The notes: generated by a model not told the origin, from the sequence alone. Numbered from the stretch's first letter, positions 1 through 9,304 are shown. The stretch: DNA of 43,263 nucleotides from Nocardioides marmoriginsengisoli (GCF_003725695.1 NZ_RJSE01000009.1:524831-568093), one strand, 5' to 3'. Translations and numbers: made by a program.

Positions 1-5
1 AGAAC

Positions 6-38
6 TTATCCCCACCCTGGGGACAACCCTGTGGAGAA
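6..38. other. Two DnaA-box-like sequences
   Basis: TTATCCCCA at 6-14 on the plus strand and TTCTCCACA on the minus strand (30-38) each differ by one base from the classical DnaA box TTATCCACA. They lie just downstream of the crgA-like gene. The gene block that follows is known to sit near the origin in several actinobacteria, so the boxes fit that setting. Two degenerate boxes are not an origin, and chance is possible. Confidence 0.3.
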
Positions 39-49
39 CTACACCGGTG

Positions 50-535
50 TCATTCCCACTTCGTGGCGAACGTGAACCCGACCGCCATGAACGCCACCCC
101 GACGATCAGGTTCATCTGGTCCAGCTTGTCCATCACCGGGATGTGGAAGCCGTCGCCGCTCTCCTGGCCGACGAAGTAGTACGTCACGATCCAGATCAGG
201 CCGAGCAGGAAGCAGCCGAGCATGCCGACGACCACGCCCTGCCCGCGACCCAGCGGGGTCTTCGGGTGCGCGGAGATGATCAGGCCGAGGAAGATCAGCC
301 CGAACCCGATGGCGTAGTTCCACCGGTACATGTCACTCATCCACGGAAGGGGGTCCTTCGGCTTCTCGACGAGCAGCTTGTGGGCGAACTCGGCCGGGTC
401 CATGGCGACGTGGGTGTACACGACCATCCAGGCGATTCCGGCGGCGACCAGGAGGACGACGATGGCGCAGCGCACCAGGGACGTCTCGTAGCCACTCAGC
501 GTCGGAGACGTGTTTCGGGCGGCGGGCTTGGACAC
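50..535 (-). CDS. CrgA-like cell division membrane protein, tandemly duplicated
   Basis: The product is about 161 aa with four predicted membrane segments (about 22-40, 73-88, 101-121 and 142-156). CrgA (UPF0233) normally has about 85-95 aa and two segments, and helps recruit septal peptidoglycan enzymes to the divisome. The C-terminal half (about 101-161, with GLIWIV and ending ATKWE) looks like the CrgA C-terminus (LIWLMV, ending TMRWH in M. tuberculosis). The first half also has a CrgA-like segment, IAWMVVY followed by RWNYAIGFGL, matching WNYAIAF of CrgA. I read this as two CrgA units fused head to tail. The GTG start at 535 is chosen because GGGAG lies about 8 nt upstream; in-frame GTG codons further upstream lack such a site. 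It is divergent from the DUF881 gene, as crgA is from Rv0012. Assignment rests on motif resemblance and synteny. Confidence 0.75.
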   Translation of the reverse strand: MSKPAARNTSPTLSGYETSLVRCAIVVLLVAAGIAWMVVYTHVAMDPAEFAHKLLVEKPKDPLPWMSDMYRWNYAIGFGLIFLGLIISAHPKTPLGRGQGVVVGMLGCFLLGLIWIVTYYFVGQESGDGFHIPVMDKLDQMNLIVGVAFMAVGFTFATKWE

Positions 536-655
536 GGCAGGGCTCCCAGGATCGAGGCTTAGAGATTGGAGGTCGTCGGTTAGCGTAGTCACCGCTGGCC
601 CGTTCCGGGGTAGCGGCCAGGTATTGGCGGTCTCGAGTGTGCTGGGGAGGGTGTC

Positions 656-1459
656 GTGACGACCGGTCGCAACGAATCGCTGGCGCGCTGGCGCGACCTG
701 CTCCGGTTCCGTTTCCGGGGCCGCTGGCGCCCCGCGGCGGTGGCGATGTTCGTCTTCGCCGGAGCCCTTTTCGTGACCACCTCGGTGAACTCGAAGGGCC
801 TGGACCTGCGGGCGGCGAGCATCACCGACCTCGACCACGTGGTCCGCTCCGAGCGGATCCACGCCAACGACCTGCAGAACCGGGTGGCCAGCCTCAACGG
901 CGAGGTCGGCCGGCTGACCCGGCTGGTCGACAACGCCCAGGTCGAGGAGCTCCAGCGGCAGGTGGACGAGCTGCGCGAACCGGCCGGTTTCGCCCCGGTC
1001 CGCGGCCCGGGGCTGACCGTGGTGCTCGACGACGCTCCCAAGAACCTGATCAAGGCGGCGTACGAGCCGGGCGGGATCACCCCCGACGAGCTGGTCGTGC
1101 ACCAGCAGGACATCCAGGCGGTCGTGAACGCGCTCTGGGCCGGCGGCGCGGAGGCGATGACGATCCAGGGCGAGCGGGTGATCTCGACGACCGGGATCAA
1201 GTGCGTGGGCAACACCGTGATCCTGCACGGCGTCAACTACTCCCCGCCGTACCGGATCTCGGCGATCGGCAGCGTTTCGGACCTCTACGCCAGCCTGGAC
1301 AACAGCGTGTACGTCGACGCCTACAAGACCTTCGTGGACGCCTACCAGCTCGGGTACGAGGTGACGCCGAGCATCTCCCTGGAGTTCGGCGGCTACACCG
1401 GTACGTCGGCGCTCAAGTACGCCGTGCCCGGCACGCCCGACCAGCCCAGCCGCGGCTGA
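656..1459 (+). CDS. DUF881 family membrane-anchored protein
   Basis: This 267-aa protein has one N-terminal membrane segment at about residues 26-44, then a heptad-rich coiled-coil stretch (about 60-110), then a globular DUF881 domain containing the GPGLTVVLDDAP motif. The family is encoded beside crgA and pknB in many actinobacteria (Rv0012 in M. tuberculosis). Its biochemical role is unknown, though the setting suggests the cell envelope or divisome. The GTG start at 656 is supported by GGGGAGG at 643-649. The gene is separated from the YibE/F gene by 18 nt and is probably co-transcribed with it. Confidence 0.85.
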   Translation: MTTGRNESLARWRDLLRFRFRGRWRPAAVAMFVFAGALFVTTSVNSKGLDLRAASITDLDHVVRSERIHANDLQNRVASLNGEVGRLTRLVDNAQVEELQRQVDELREPAGFAPVRGPGLTVVLDDAPKNLIKAAYEPGGITPDELVVHQQDIQAVVNALWAGGAEAMTIQGERVISTTGIKCVGNTVILHGVNYSPPYRISAIGSVSDLYASLDNSVYVDAYKTFVDAYQLGYEVTPSISLEFGGYTGTSALKYAVPGTPDQPSRG

Positions 1460-1477
1460 CAGCCGCAGAGGAGAACC

Positions 1478-2716
1478 GTGGCGCACTCGCACTCCCACGC
1501 GCATCGGCACGGCCCCTCCCGGGTGGCGGTCGCGCGCGGACCGGTCACCGTCCTGCTGATGTTCCTCGCGCTCTCCGCGGTCGCCACCGTGGTGGCCGTG
1601 TCGATGCTCTGGCCGGACTCGGCCAAGGTCGCCAAGCTGCGGGAGCAGGCGCAGTTCGCCGCTCCGGGCGTGACCTTCGTGAAGGCGACGGTCGAGTCGG
1701 TGCAGAAGGCCTGCCCGACCGAGCCCGGGGCCGAGCCGACCGGTCCGGCCTCGACCGACCCGATCTCGGCACCTGCCTGCGGCACGGTCGCGGCGGTGGT
1801 GTCCTCGGGACCGGAGTCCGGGAGCACCCAGCAGGTCGGCGTGCCCACGGCGGTCGCGGACTCCGGCCTCGCCCGCGGCGACACCGTCCGGCTGATGCGC
1901 GTGCCCGGGACCTCGGGTGCCGCCGCGACGTACTCCTTCGACGAGGTGATCCGGCTGAAGCCGCTGTGGATCCTCTGGGTGGCGTTCATCGTGGTGGTGG
2001 CGCTGGTGGCCCGGCTGCGCGGCATCCTGGCGCTGATCAGCCTCGGCTTCGGCGGACTGGTCCTGCTCAAGTTCATGCTGCCGGCGCTGCTCTCCGGCTC
2101 GTCCGGGATGGCGGTCTCGCTGGCCGGCTCGGCGGCGATCATGTTCGTCGTCCTCTACCTGGCGCACGGCCCGTCGATCCGGACCAGTGCCGCCCTCGCC
2201 GGGACGCTGCTCGGGGTCGGGGTGACGGCGGCGGTCGGGCAGATCGCGATCAACGGCTCGAACCTCTCCGGGTTCGCCGACGAGGGCACCGCGCTGCTCT
2301 CGGCGTTCGCGGGCAGCCTGTCGTTCCAGGGCCTGTTCACCTGCGCTCTGGTGATCGCCGGGCTCGGTGTCCTCAACGACGTCACGATCACCCAGGCGTC
2401 GGCGGTCTGGGAGCTGCGCGAGGCGGCGCCGGAGACGTCCCGGCGGGACCTGTTCACCAGCGCGATGCGGATCGGCCGGGACCACATCGCCTCGACGATC
2501 TACACGATCGTCTTCGCGTACGCCGGCAGCGCGCTCGCGGTGCTGCTGCTGCTCTCGCTCTACGACCGGCCGATCTTCGACCTGCTCTCGTCGGAGTCGA
2601 TCGCCGAGGAGATCGTCCGGACGCTGGCGAGCGGGATCGGCCTGGTGCTGGCGGTGCCGATCACCACGCTGATCGCGGCGCTCACGGTGGTCGGCCCGGT
2701 CAAGCCCGAGAATTGA
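1478..2716 (+). CDS. YibE/F family membrane protein
   Basis: The 412-aa product has a His-rich cytoplasmic N-terminus (HSHSHAHRHG), a membrane segment at about 24-44, an extracytoplasmic domain to about residue 155, and then a block of about seven hydrophobic segments. This layout matches the YibE/F family, an integral membrane family of uncertain function sometimes listed as a transporter. The His cluster could bind a metal, but that is inference. The GTG start at 1478 has GAGGAG just upstream. It takes the place that trpG holds in M. tuberculosis. A strong hairpin follows the stop codon. Confidence 0.85.
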   Translation: MAHSHSHAHRHGPSRVAVARGPVTVLLMFLALSAVATVVAVSMLWPDSAKVAKLREQAQFAAPGVTFVKATVESVQKACPTEPGAEPTGPASTDPISAPACGTVAAVVSSGPESGSTQQVGVPTAVADSGLARGDTVRLMRVPGTSGAAATYSFDEVIRLKPLWILWVAFIVVVALVARLRGILALISLGFGGLVLLKFMLPALLSGSSGMAVSLAGSAAIMFVVLYLAHGPSIRTSAALAGTLLGVGVTAAVGQIAINGSNLSGFADEGTALLSAFAGSLSFQGLFTCALVIAGLGVLNDVTITQASAVWELREAAPETSRRDLFTSAMRIGRDHIASTIYTIVFAYAGSALAVLLLLSLYDRPIFDLLSSESIAEEIVRTLASGIGLVLAVPITTLIAALTVVGPVKPEN

Positions 2717-2750
2717 CCGAGGTGCCGACGCGGTCGCGTCGGCACCTCGG
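2717..2750. terminator. Bidirectional terminator between yibE/F and pknB
   Basis: CCGAGGTGCCGACGCG is followed after 2 nt by its exact reverse complement, giving a stem of up to 15-16 bp. It starts one base after the yibE/F stop and lies 24 nt from the pknB stop. The two genes converge on it, so it can serve both. No T-run is visible, which is common in high-GC actinobacteria. Confidence 0.85.
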
Positions 2751-2774
2751 GTCGGGCGGGGTCTCGATCCGCGG

Positions 2775-4526
2775 CTACGGAATCTCCGGCTCTCCCGTCG
2801 GGGTCCCGGTCGGCGTGCCCGTCGGGGTGTCCGTGGGCGGGGGCGGCTCCTCGTAGGTCGAGACGAAGATCTGGATCGTCGTGTCCTGCAGCTGGGTGCT
2901 GCCGGCCGGCGGCGACTGGTTGGTGACGGTGCCCTTCGGCTCGGTCGAGTTCGAGTCCAGCTCCTTGCTGACCCGGAAACCGGCCGCCTCGAGCAGCTGC
3001 ACCGCCTCGGCCTCGGTCTTGCCGATCACGTTCGGGACCTTCTGCGGTCCTTCGGAGAAGTAGACGGTGACTCGCTCCCCGACCCGGATGCTGGCGCCGA
3101 CGGCGGGTGCGATCTCGACGACGTTGTCCTTGGCCTCGTCGGACGTCTTCGGCTTCAGCGACACCTTCAGGCCGAGTGCCTTCAGCTGCTCGGCGGCGGT
3201 GTTCTTGTTCTGCCCGATCAGGTCCGGGATGGTGACGACCTTCTTGCCGCTGGAGATCACCAGGTCGATGGTCGCGCCGGGGTCCACGAAGGAGCCGAAC
3301 TCGGGGTCGGAGCGGATCACGATGCCGTCCTCGACGGTGTCGCTCGGCTCGGGGATGATCTCGCCGACGGTGAAGCCCTTCGCGGCGATCGCCGCCCGGG
3401 CCTCGGCCTCGGTCATGGTGGCGAAGTTCGGCACCGATTCCTGCTCGGGGGCGGATCCGATCAGCTTGGGGATCAGGAAGATCGCGCCGACGATCACCGC
3501 GACCAGCAGCACCGCGAGCAGGGTCAGCGGGCCGACCCGGCGCTTCGGCTCGGGGGTCCACGGTCCGGCGCCGGGGACGACCGAGGTCGAGGCGGTGTCG
3601 GTGCCGAGCGTCGGGATCAGCGGCGCGGAGTACGCCGGCTCGGACGGGACCGGGGGCGCCTGGACCGGACGGCCGGCCAGGAACCGGTCGATGTCCTCCT
3701 TCATCGCCGCAGCGCTCTGGTAGCGGTCCTCGAGGCGCTTGGTGAGCGCCTTCGCGACGATCGCGTCGATCTCCGGCGGCAGGTCGGCGTCCAGGCTGGA
3801 CGGGGCCGGGGCCTGCTCGCGGACGTGCTGGTAGGCGACCGCGACGGGCGAGTCGCCGACGAACGGCGGCCGCCCGGTGAGCAGCTCGAAGAGCAGGCAC
3901 CCGGTCGAGTAGACGTCCGAGCGCGAGTCGACGGTCTCGCCGCGGGCCTGCTCCGGGGAGAGGTACTGGGCGGTGCCGACCACCGCCGCGGTCTGGGTCA
4001 TCGTGTTGTGCGCGTCGGCGACCGCGCGGGCGATGCCGAAGTCCATCACCTTCACGTCGCCGGCCGGGGTCAACATCACGTTGCCCGGCTTGATGTCGCG
4101 GTGGATGATCCCGGCGCGGTGGCTGTAGTCGAGCGCGCCGAGCGTGCCGGAGGTGATCTCCAGGGCCCGCTCGGGAAGGATCTTGCGCCCCTCGCGGAGG
4201 ATCTCGCGCAGGGTGCGGCCGGCGACGTACTCCATCACGATGTAGGGCTGTGCGACGTTGCTGCCGTCGGTCGACATCTCCTCGCCGGTGTCGTACACCG
4301 AGACGATCGCCGGGTGGTTCAGGGACGCCGCGGACTGGGCCTCCCTGCGGAAGCGGGCCTGGAAGGTCGCGTCGCTCGCCAGGTCGGTGCGCAGCCGCTT
4401 GATGGCGACGGTGCGGCCGAGGCGGACGTCGGTGCCCTTGCGGACCTCGGCCATCCCTCCTCGGCCGAGCAGCTCGCCGATCTCGTAGCGGCCGCCGATG
4501 CGGTGCGGTCCAGTGGGCTCAGACAT
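2775..4526 (-). CDS. pknB: Serine/threonine protein kinase PknB with PASTA domains
   Basis: A transmembrane Hanks-type kinase of 583 aa that senses cell-wall fragments and phosphorylates cell-division and wall-synthesis proteins. The kinase domain (about 14-283) has the glycine loop GRGGMAEV, Lys43 (VAIKRL), HRDIKPGN with Asp144, and DFG at 162-164. The activation loop carries TMTQT (175-179), matching the autophosphorylated Thr pair of mycobacterial PknB. A membrane helix spans about 331-354, followed by three extracellular PASTA repeats (about 365-432, 433-500, 501-563), one fewer than in M. tuberculosis PknB. The tail is a short TPTG repeat. It is the last gene of the fhaA-to-pknB operon, 63 nt after pbpA. 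No second kinase (pknA) is present. Confidence 0.95.
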   Translation of the reverse strand: MSEPTGPHRIGGRYEIGELLGRGGMAEVRKGTDVRLGRTVAIKRLRTDLASDATFQARFRREAQSAASLNHPAIVSVYDTGEEMSTDGSNVAQPYIVMEYVAGRTLREILREGRKILPERALEITSGTLGALDYSHRAGIIHRDIKPGNVMLTPAGDVKVMDFGIARAVADAHNTMTQTAAVVGTAQYLSPEQARGETVDSRSDVYSTGCLLFELLTGRPPFVGDSPVAVAYQHVREQAPAPSSLDADLPPEIDAIVAKALTKRLEDRYQSAAAMKEDIDRFLAGRPVQAPPVPSEPAYSAPLIPTLGTDTASTSVVPGAGPWTPEPKRRVGPLTLLAVLLVAVIVGAIFLIPKLIGSAPEQESVPNFATMTEAEARAAIAAKGFTVGEIIPEPSDTVEDGIVIRSDPEFGSFVDPGATIDLVISSGKKVVTIPDLIGQNKNTAAEQLKALGLKVSLKPKTSDEAKDNVVEIAPAVGASIRVGERVTVYFSEGPQKVPNVIGKTEAEAVQLLEAAGFRVSKELDSNSTEPKGTVTNQSPPAGSTQLQDTTIQIFVSTYEEPPPPTDTPTGTPTGTPTGEPEIP

Positions 4527-4589
4527 CGAGGTGTCCCCTCATTCGTTCACGTGCAGTGCTGGTCAGGTCTTCACGGTGTTGCGGTCGGG

Positions 4590-6077
4590 TCATGGGTTGA
4601 GCACCGCCTCCATCACGGACTTCGCGATCGGGGCGGCGAGGCCGCTGCCGGAGATCGCGTCCCGGTCGACGTTGGCGTCCTGGATCAGTACTGCGACGGC
4701 CACCCGGGCATTTACTGACGGCGCGAACGACACGAACCAGGCGTACGGCGGCCGGCTGGGCAGGCTCTGCGCGGTGCCGGTCTTGCCGGCGACCTTGATG
4801 CCGGGGATCTGCGCGGTCCGGCCGGTGCCGTTGTCGACCACGGCGACCATCATCTCGGCGAGCTTGCTCGCGGCCGAGGGCGTGATCGCCTGCGGGGTGA
4901 GCACCTTGGGCTCGATCGGCTTGATCACGTCGAGGTCGGCGGAGCGGATCTCGTCGACCAGGTACGGCGTCATCACCCGGCCGTTGTTGGCGATCCCGGC
5001 CGCCACCATCGCCATCTGCAACGGCGTCGCGGTGACGCTGGCCTGGCCGATCGCCGACAGCGCGGTCTGGGGTGCGTCGACGTCCTGGGGGAACTCGCTG
5101 GTGGCCTGGGAGGTCAGCGGGTCGTCCAGGTCGGTGAAGAAGTCGCGCTTGTTGAAGCCGAACTTCTCGGCCTGCTCGCGCAGCGCGTCGGCGCCGAGCT
5201 TGAGACCGACCGCGCCGAAGGCGACGTTGCAGGAGACCTCGAGGGCGCGGGTCAGGGTGATCTTGTTGCCGCCGCAGGAGCCGCGGCTCTCGTTGACCAG
5301 GTCCTTCGAGGTCTGCGGCAGGTCCAGGGACGCGCCGCCGGGGACGAGGGTGTCCGGGTTGTACTTGCCGCTGCTGAGCGCGGCGGCCGCGGTGACGAGC
5401 TTGAACGTCGAGCCCGGAGGCAGCCGCTCCTCGATCGCCCGGTTGTTCAGCGGGATCAGCTTGTCGGCGAGCAGCCGGTCGTAGGCCTTGTCGGAGATCG
5501 AGATGTCGTGGTTGGCCATCCGGGTCGGGTTGAACGTCGGGCTGGAGACCATCGCGAGGATCCGGCCGGTCGCCGGCTCGATCGCGACCACCGCGCCTCG
5601 GGTGTTGTTGCCGAGCGCCTTGAGCCCTTCGTAGGCGGCCTTCTGCGCCTTGGCGTTCAGGGTCAGCACGACGTTGCCGCCCTGCGGAGCCTGGTTGCCG
5701 AGCAGGTCGATCACCCGGTTCACGAAGAGGCCCGGGGCGTCGCCGGTGAGGATGTTGTTCTGGCTGGACTCGATGCCGCCGAACCGGCTGCGCGAGAAGT
5801 AGCCGGCGATGTGCGCGTACTCGGCGCCGAACGGGTAGACCCGCTGGTACTTGAACCGGTCGTTCGACTTCTTGCTGAGGGCGATCGCCTTCTTGCCGAC
5901 CAGGATCTGCCCGCGCGGCTCGGAGAAGGTGGCGTCCTTCACCCGGGTGTTGTTGTCGTGCTCGGTCAGCGAGTTGAGCGAGTCGGCCTGCCAGTACTGC
6001 AGGTAGGTGGCGTTGGCCATCAGTGCCAGGAACATCGCCATGCAGGCGATCGCGAGGTTGCGGATCGGGCGATTCAT
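4590..6077 (-). CDS. pbpA: Class B penicillin-binding protein PbpA (PBP2-like transpeptidase)
   Basis: This 495-aa D,D-transpeptidase cross-links peptidoglycan outside the membrane. It has an N-terminal membrane anchor (about 8-27) and a transpeptidase domain with all three catalytic motifs: S223-T-F-K226, S282-C-N284 and K432-T-G. It acts with the SEDS glycosyltransferase encoded just upstream; the two genes overlap by 4 nt (ATGA), which suggests translational coupling. Length and motifs match actinobacterial PbpA, which is needed for septum formation in mycobacteria. Confidence 0.95.
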   Translation of the reverse strand: MNRPIRNLAIACMAMFLALMANATYLQYWQADSLNSLTEHDNNTRVKDATFSEPRGQILVGKKAIALSKKSNDRFKYQRVYPFGAEYAHIAGYFSRSRFGGIESSQNNILTGDAPGLFVNRVIDLLGNQAPQGGNVVLTLNAKAQKAAYEGLKALGNNTRGAVVAIEPATGRILAMVSSPTFNPTRMANHDISISDKAYDRLLADKLIPLNNRAIEERLPPGSTFKLVTAAAALSSGKYNPDTLVPGGASLDLPQTSKDLVNESRGSCGGNKITLTRALEVSCNVAFGAVGLKLGADALREQAEKFGFNKRDFFTDLDDPLTSQATSEFPQDVDAPQTALSAIGQASVTATPLQMAMVAAGIANNGRVMTPYLVDEIRSADLDVIKPIEPKVLTPQAITPSAASKLAEMMVAVVDNGTGRTAQIPGIKVAGKTGTAQSLPSRPPYAWFVSFAPSVNARVAVAVLIQDANVDRDAISGSGLAAPIAKSVMEAVLNP

Positions 6078-7498
6078 CGCATGCTCACCACCTGGGTGGA
6101 GTCCATGTCTTCACCGGGCTCCAGGAACTCCGGCGGTGGTCGCCGGGCCTGGTCGGAGATCCGCAGCAGCAGCGCGATGATCACCCAGTTGGCGACCAGG
6201 CTGGAGCCGCCCTGGGAGAGGAACGGCGTGGTCAGGCCGGTCAGCGGGATCAGCTTGGTGACGCCGCCGATGACGACGAAGACCTGCAGCGCGAACACGA
6301 CCCCGAGGCCGGTGGCGACCAGCTTGCCGAAATTGTCCCGGCAGATCAGCGCGGTCCGCAGCGCCCGCTCGACCAGCAGCCCGTAGAGCAGGATGATCGC
6401 GATCACGCCGGTGAGCCCGAGCTCCTCGCCGAGGGCCGGGATGATGAAGTCGGACGAGGCGATCGGGGTGTCCTGCGGAGAGCCCAGTCCGAGGCCGCGC
6501 CCGGTCAGGCCGCCCCACGCCATCCCGAACATCCCCTGCACGATCTGGTAGCCGTTGTTGTCCGGGTTGAACGGGTCCAGCCAGGCCTCGACCCGGACCT
6601 TCACGTGCCCGGTGGTGAGGTAGCCGAAGTAGGCGCCGGCGATGAACATCAGGCCGCCGATGACCAGCCACCCGGGTCTCTCGGTGGCGACGTAGAGCAT
6701 CACCAGGAACATCCCGAAGAAGAGCAGCGACGAGCCGAGGTCGTTCTGGAAGACCAGGATGCCGAGGCTGATCAGCCACATCGCCAGGATCGGGCCGAGG
6801 TCGCGGCCGCGGGGCAGGTCGACGAAGAGGACCCGGCGTCCGGCCAGGGCCAGCGCGTCGCGGTAGAGCACCAGGTAACCGGCGAACGCGATCACCAGCA
6901 GCACCTTGGCGACCTCGCCGGGCTGGAAGCTCAGCGGGCCGAGGTGGATCCAGATCCGGGCGCCGCGGATGTTGCGGCCGATCCCGGGGACCATCGGCAG
7001 GAGCAGCAGCACCAGCGCGGCCAGCCCGGAGGTGTAGGTGAAGGCCTGCAGCCGGCGGTGGTCGCGGAGGAGCACCAGGACGCCGATGAACAGCGCGACC
7101 CCGAGGGTCATCCAGATCAGCTGCGAGGACGCGAGCGCCTGGTAGTCGGGCTTCTTGGCCTGCATGCCGAGGTCGATCCGGTGGATCATCGCGAGGCCGA
7201 GACCGTTCAGGGCGGCGACGATCGGCAGCAGGATCGGGTCGGCGTACGCGGCCTTCCAGCGGATGGTGAGGTGCGCCGCGACGATCAGCGCCGTCAGCCA
7301 GCCGCCGTACTTGTAGATGTCGGCGGGCACGCTGCCGTCGACGCCGAGCCCGACCGCGGCGTAGGCGCCGATGCCGACGACCAGGCTGAGGATCAGCAGG
7401 AAGAGCTCGGCGCCGCGGCGGCGGCGGTGCACGAACTCCATCAGCGGGCCCGGACGCGGGTCCCGTGGACGGGTGGGGGTCGGTGAGGTCCGGCTCAT
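6074..7498 (-). CDS. rodA: RodA/FtsW-family SEDS peptidoglycan glycosyltransferase
   Basis: A polytopic membrane protein of 474 aa that polymerises lipid II, paired with PbpA. SEDS hallmarks are visible: GARIWIHLGPLSFQPGEVAK, the FQNDLGSS segment that carries the likely catalytic Asp, DFIIPALGEELG, and PFLSQGGSSL near the C-terminus. The ATG at 7498 (protein starting MSRTSPTP) overlaps the pstP stop by 4 nt, which decides the start; an internal ATG at MEFVHRR is the alternative. Position between pstP and pbpA matches the mycobacterial rodA locus. Confidence 0.93.
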   Translation of the reverse strand: MSRTSPTPTRPRDPRPGPLMEFVHRRRRGAELFLLILSLVVGIGAYAAVGLGVDGSVPADIYKYGGWLTALIVAAHLTIRWKAAYADPILLPIVAALNGLGLAMIHRIDLGMQAKKPDYQALASSQLIWMTLGVALFIGVLVLLRDHRRLQAFTYTSGLAALVLLLLPMVPGIGRNIRGARIWIHLGPLSFQPGEVAKVLLVIAFAGYLVLYRDALALAGRRVLFVDLPRGRDLGPILAMWLISLGILVFQNDLGSSLLFFGMFLVMLYVATERPGWLVIGGLMFIAGAYFGYLTTGHVKVRVEAWLDPFNPDNNGYQIVQGMFGMAWGGLTGRGLGLGSPQDTPIASSDFIIPALGEELGLTGVIAIILLYGLLVERALRTALICRDNFGKLVATGLGVVFALQVFVVIGGVTKLIPLTGLTTPFLSQGGSSLVANWVIIALLLRISDQARRPPPEFLEPGEDMDSTQVVSMR

Positions 7499-8808
7499 GG
7501 CGCCTCGGCGCAGCTGGCGCCCGACGGGCTGGTGTCGGGGGTGGTCGACTGCGGCCCGATCGGCGGCAGCAGGCGGTCGAAGAAAGTACGGCCGGTGTCC
7601 TGGGTCGGGGTCGCGGCGCCAGCGTCGGTCGTGGGGCACGCCGCCTGGTAGACGAAGCCGATCGCGAGCGCGAGGGTGGTGAAGTCCTTGCCGTCGCGGA
7701 CCTCGTCGGCGAACTCGCCCATGTCCTCCAGGGTGAAGTCGGTCGTCCGGACCAGCGTGTGCATCTTCACTACCGGCAGGTCGATGTTGACGCCCTTGAA
7801 GACCGCGATGCTGCCGTTCGACTCGGTGACGAAGTAGCCGTTCTGGGAGACCCGGTAGGCGCCCCAGCCGGCGGCGCCGATCAGGCCCAGGACCACCAGG
7901 ACGGCGAGCAGGCGCCGGAGCCAGAGGCCTCGCGGGGGCGGCTGCGGCGCGTACCGGATCGCCTCCGGATCGATCGCCTCGGCGAGGCGATCGACGTCGG
8001 CCTCGTCCAGGTTGCCGGTCGACTCGTTGCTGATCAGCAGGTGCGGGGTCGAGGCCGCGGCGCCGACCACGAGCGGGCGGGCCGGCGGATCGTCGCCCTC
8101 GACGACCTCGGCGACCACCACGGTGACGTTGTCGGAGCTGCCGGCCTCCAGCGAGCTGCGCACCAGCCGGGCGGCGACGTCCTCGAGGGGGTCGCCGACC
8201 AGCAGCGCCGTGAGGGTCTCGGGCTCGAGCACGCCGGAGCAACCGTCGGAGCAGAACAGCAGCCGGTCGCCGGCCTGGACCGGCACCGAGAACAGGTCGG
8301 GCTCGGGGTCGTGCACGCCGTCGACCGCGCGGAGGATCAGGTTGCGGTGCGGGTGGACCCGGGCCTCCTCCTCGGTGATCCGGCCCTCGTCGACCAGGCT
8401 CTGCACGAGGGTGTGGTCGGAGGTCAGCTGGCGGAGCAGGCCGTCGCGGAGCAGGTACGCGCGGCTGTCCCCGATGTGGCCGAGGCGCAGGTGGGTGCCG
8501 TCGAAGATCGCGGCGCTGACCGTCGTACTGGTGCCGTCGAGGTCGGGATGCGCCTCGACGATCTCGGCGAGCCGGTCGTGGGCCAGGTGGATGGTCGCGG
8601 CGAGCTCGCTGAGGGCGTCGTTGCCCGGCGCGGCGTCGAGCTTGCGGAGGGCGTCCACGGTCGCGCTGCTGGCGATGTCGCCCCGGGCGGCCCCGCCGAC
8701 GCCGTCGGCGATGATCAGCAGGTGCGGTCCGACGTACCCGGAGTCCTGGTTGTCGCGGCGGACCCGGCCCACGTCCGAGAGCGCGGCGAAGCGGAGCGAG
8801 AGCGTCAT
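7495..8808 (-). CDS. pstP: PP2C-type serine/threonine phosphatase PstP
   Basis: The 437-aa membrane phosphatase reverses PknB phosphorylation. The N-terminal PP2C domain (about 5-236) has the metal-binding motifs RDNQD (18-22), ADGVGG (Asp35), GDSRAY, CSDG (Asp188) and SSDNVTV (Asp226). A membrane helix lies at about 298-318, followed by an extracytoplasmic tail of about 115 residues ending in a Cys-containing segment. The ATG at 8808 is 7 nt from the fhaB stop, and the pstP stop overlaps the rodA start. Confidence 0.95.
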   Translation of the reverse strand: MTLSLRFAALSDVGRVRRDNQDSGYVGPHLLIIADGVGGAARGDIASSATVDALRKLDAAPGNDALSELAATIHLAHDRLAEIVEAHPDLDGTSTTVSAAIFDGTHLRLGHIGDSRAYLLRDGLLRQLTSDHTLVQSLVDEGRITEEEARVHPHRNLILRAVDGVHDPEPDLFSVPVQAGDRLLFCSDGCSGVLEPETLTALLVGDPLEDVAARLVRSSLEAGSSDNVTVVVAEVVEGDDPPARPLVVGAAASTPHLLISNESTGNLDEADVDRLAEAIDPEAIRYAPQPPPRGLWLRRLLAVLVVLGLIGAAGWGAYRVSQNGYFVTESNGSIAVFKGVNIDLPVVKMHTLVRTTDFTLEDMGEFADEVRDGKDFTTLALAIGFVYQAACPTTDAGAATPTQDTGRTFFDRLLPPIGPQSTTPDTSPSGASCAEAP

Positions 8809-8815
8809 CCCTGGC

Positions 8816-9304
8816 TCACTTCCGCAGCTCCAGGATCGTCTTCCCGATGCGGATCTGGGTGCCCAGCGAGATCGCCGTCGCCTGGGTGATCCGGCTGTTG
8901 CCGACGTAGGTGCCGTTGGTGGAGCCGAGGTCCTCGACGTACCACTGCTCGCCGGAGCTGGCGATCCGCGCGTGCCGGGTGGAGACGTAGTCGTCGTCGA
9001 GACGGATCGCGGCGTCGTTGCCGCGGCCGATCAGCAGCGGCGCGGCGGCCAGCGACACGGTCTCGCCGGAGTTGCCGCCCTCGAGGATCACCACCGAGGT
9101 CGGGTCGCCGCGACGGGCCTTCACCGGCTTGGTCCGGGTCTTCCCCGCCGCCTTCGCGGCGCGGCGCTCCTGGGCGCGGCTGGCCTCGCGGGCAGCCCGG
9201 GCACCGAACATGTCGGTCCGGATCACCGAGATCGCGGAGAGCACGAAGATCCACAGGATCGCCAGGTACCCGAAGCGGATCAGCACCAGAGTCAGCTCAG
9301 ACAT
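8816..9304 (-). CDS. fhaB: FHA-domain membrane protein FhaB (FipA)
   Basis: A 162-aa protein with one N-terminal membrane helix (about 5-27), a basic linker and a C-terminal FHA domain (about 72-162). The FHA motifs LIGRGNDAAI, STRHARI and DLGSTNGTYV are all present. FHA domains read phospho-threonine; in mycobacteria this protein links kinase signalling to cell division. Length matches the M. tuberculosis protein. It is separated by 7 nt from each operon neighbour. Confidence 0.93.
   Translation of the reverse strand: MSELTLVLIRFGYLAILWIFVLSAISVIRTDMFGARAAREASRAQERRAAKAAGKTRTKPVKARRGDPTSVVILEGGNSGETVSLAAAPLLIGRGNDAAIRLDDDYVSTRHARIASSGEQWYVEDLGSTNGTYVGNSRITQATAISLGTQIRIGKTILELRK

Noticed and set aside
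50-2485. An 811-codon reverse open frame across the DUF881 and YibE/F genes
   Set aside because: Only its last 161 codons read as a real protein (CrgA-like). The rest is Arg/Gly/Asp-rich low-complexity sequence opposite two recognisable genes, an effect of high GC.
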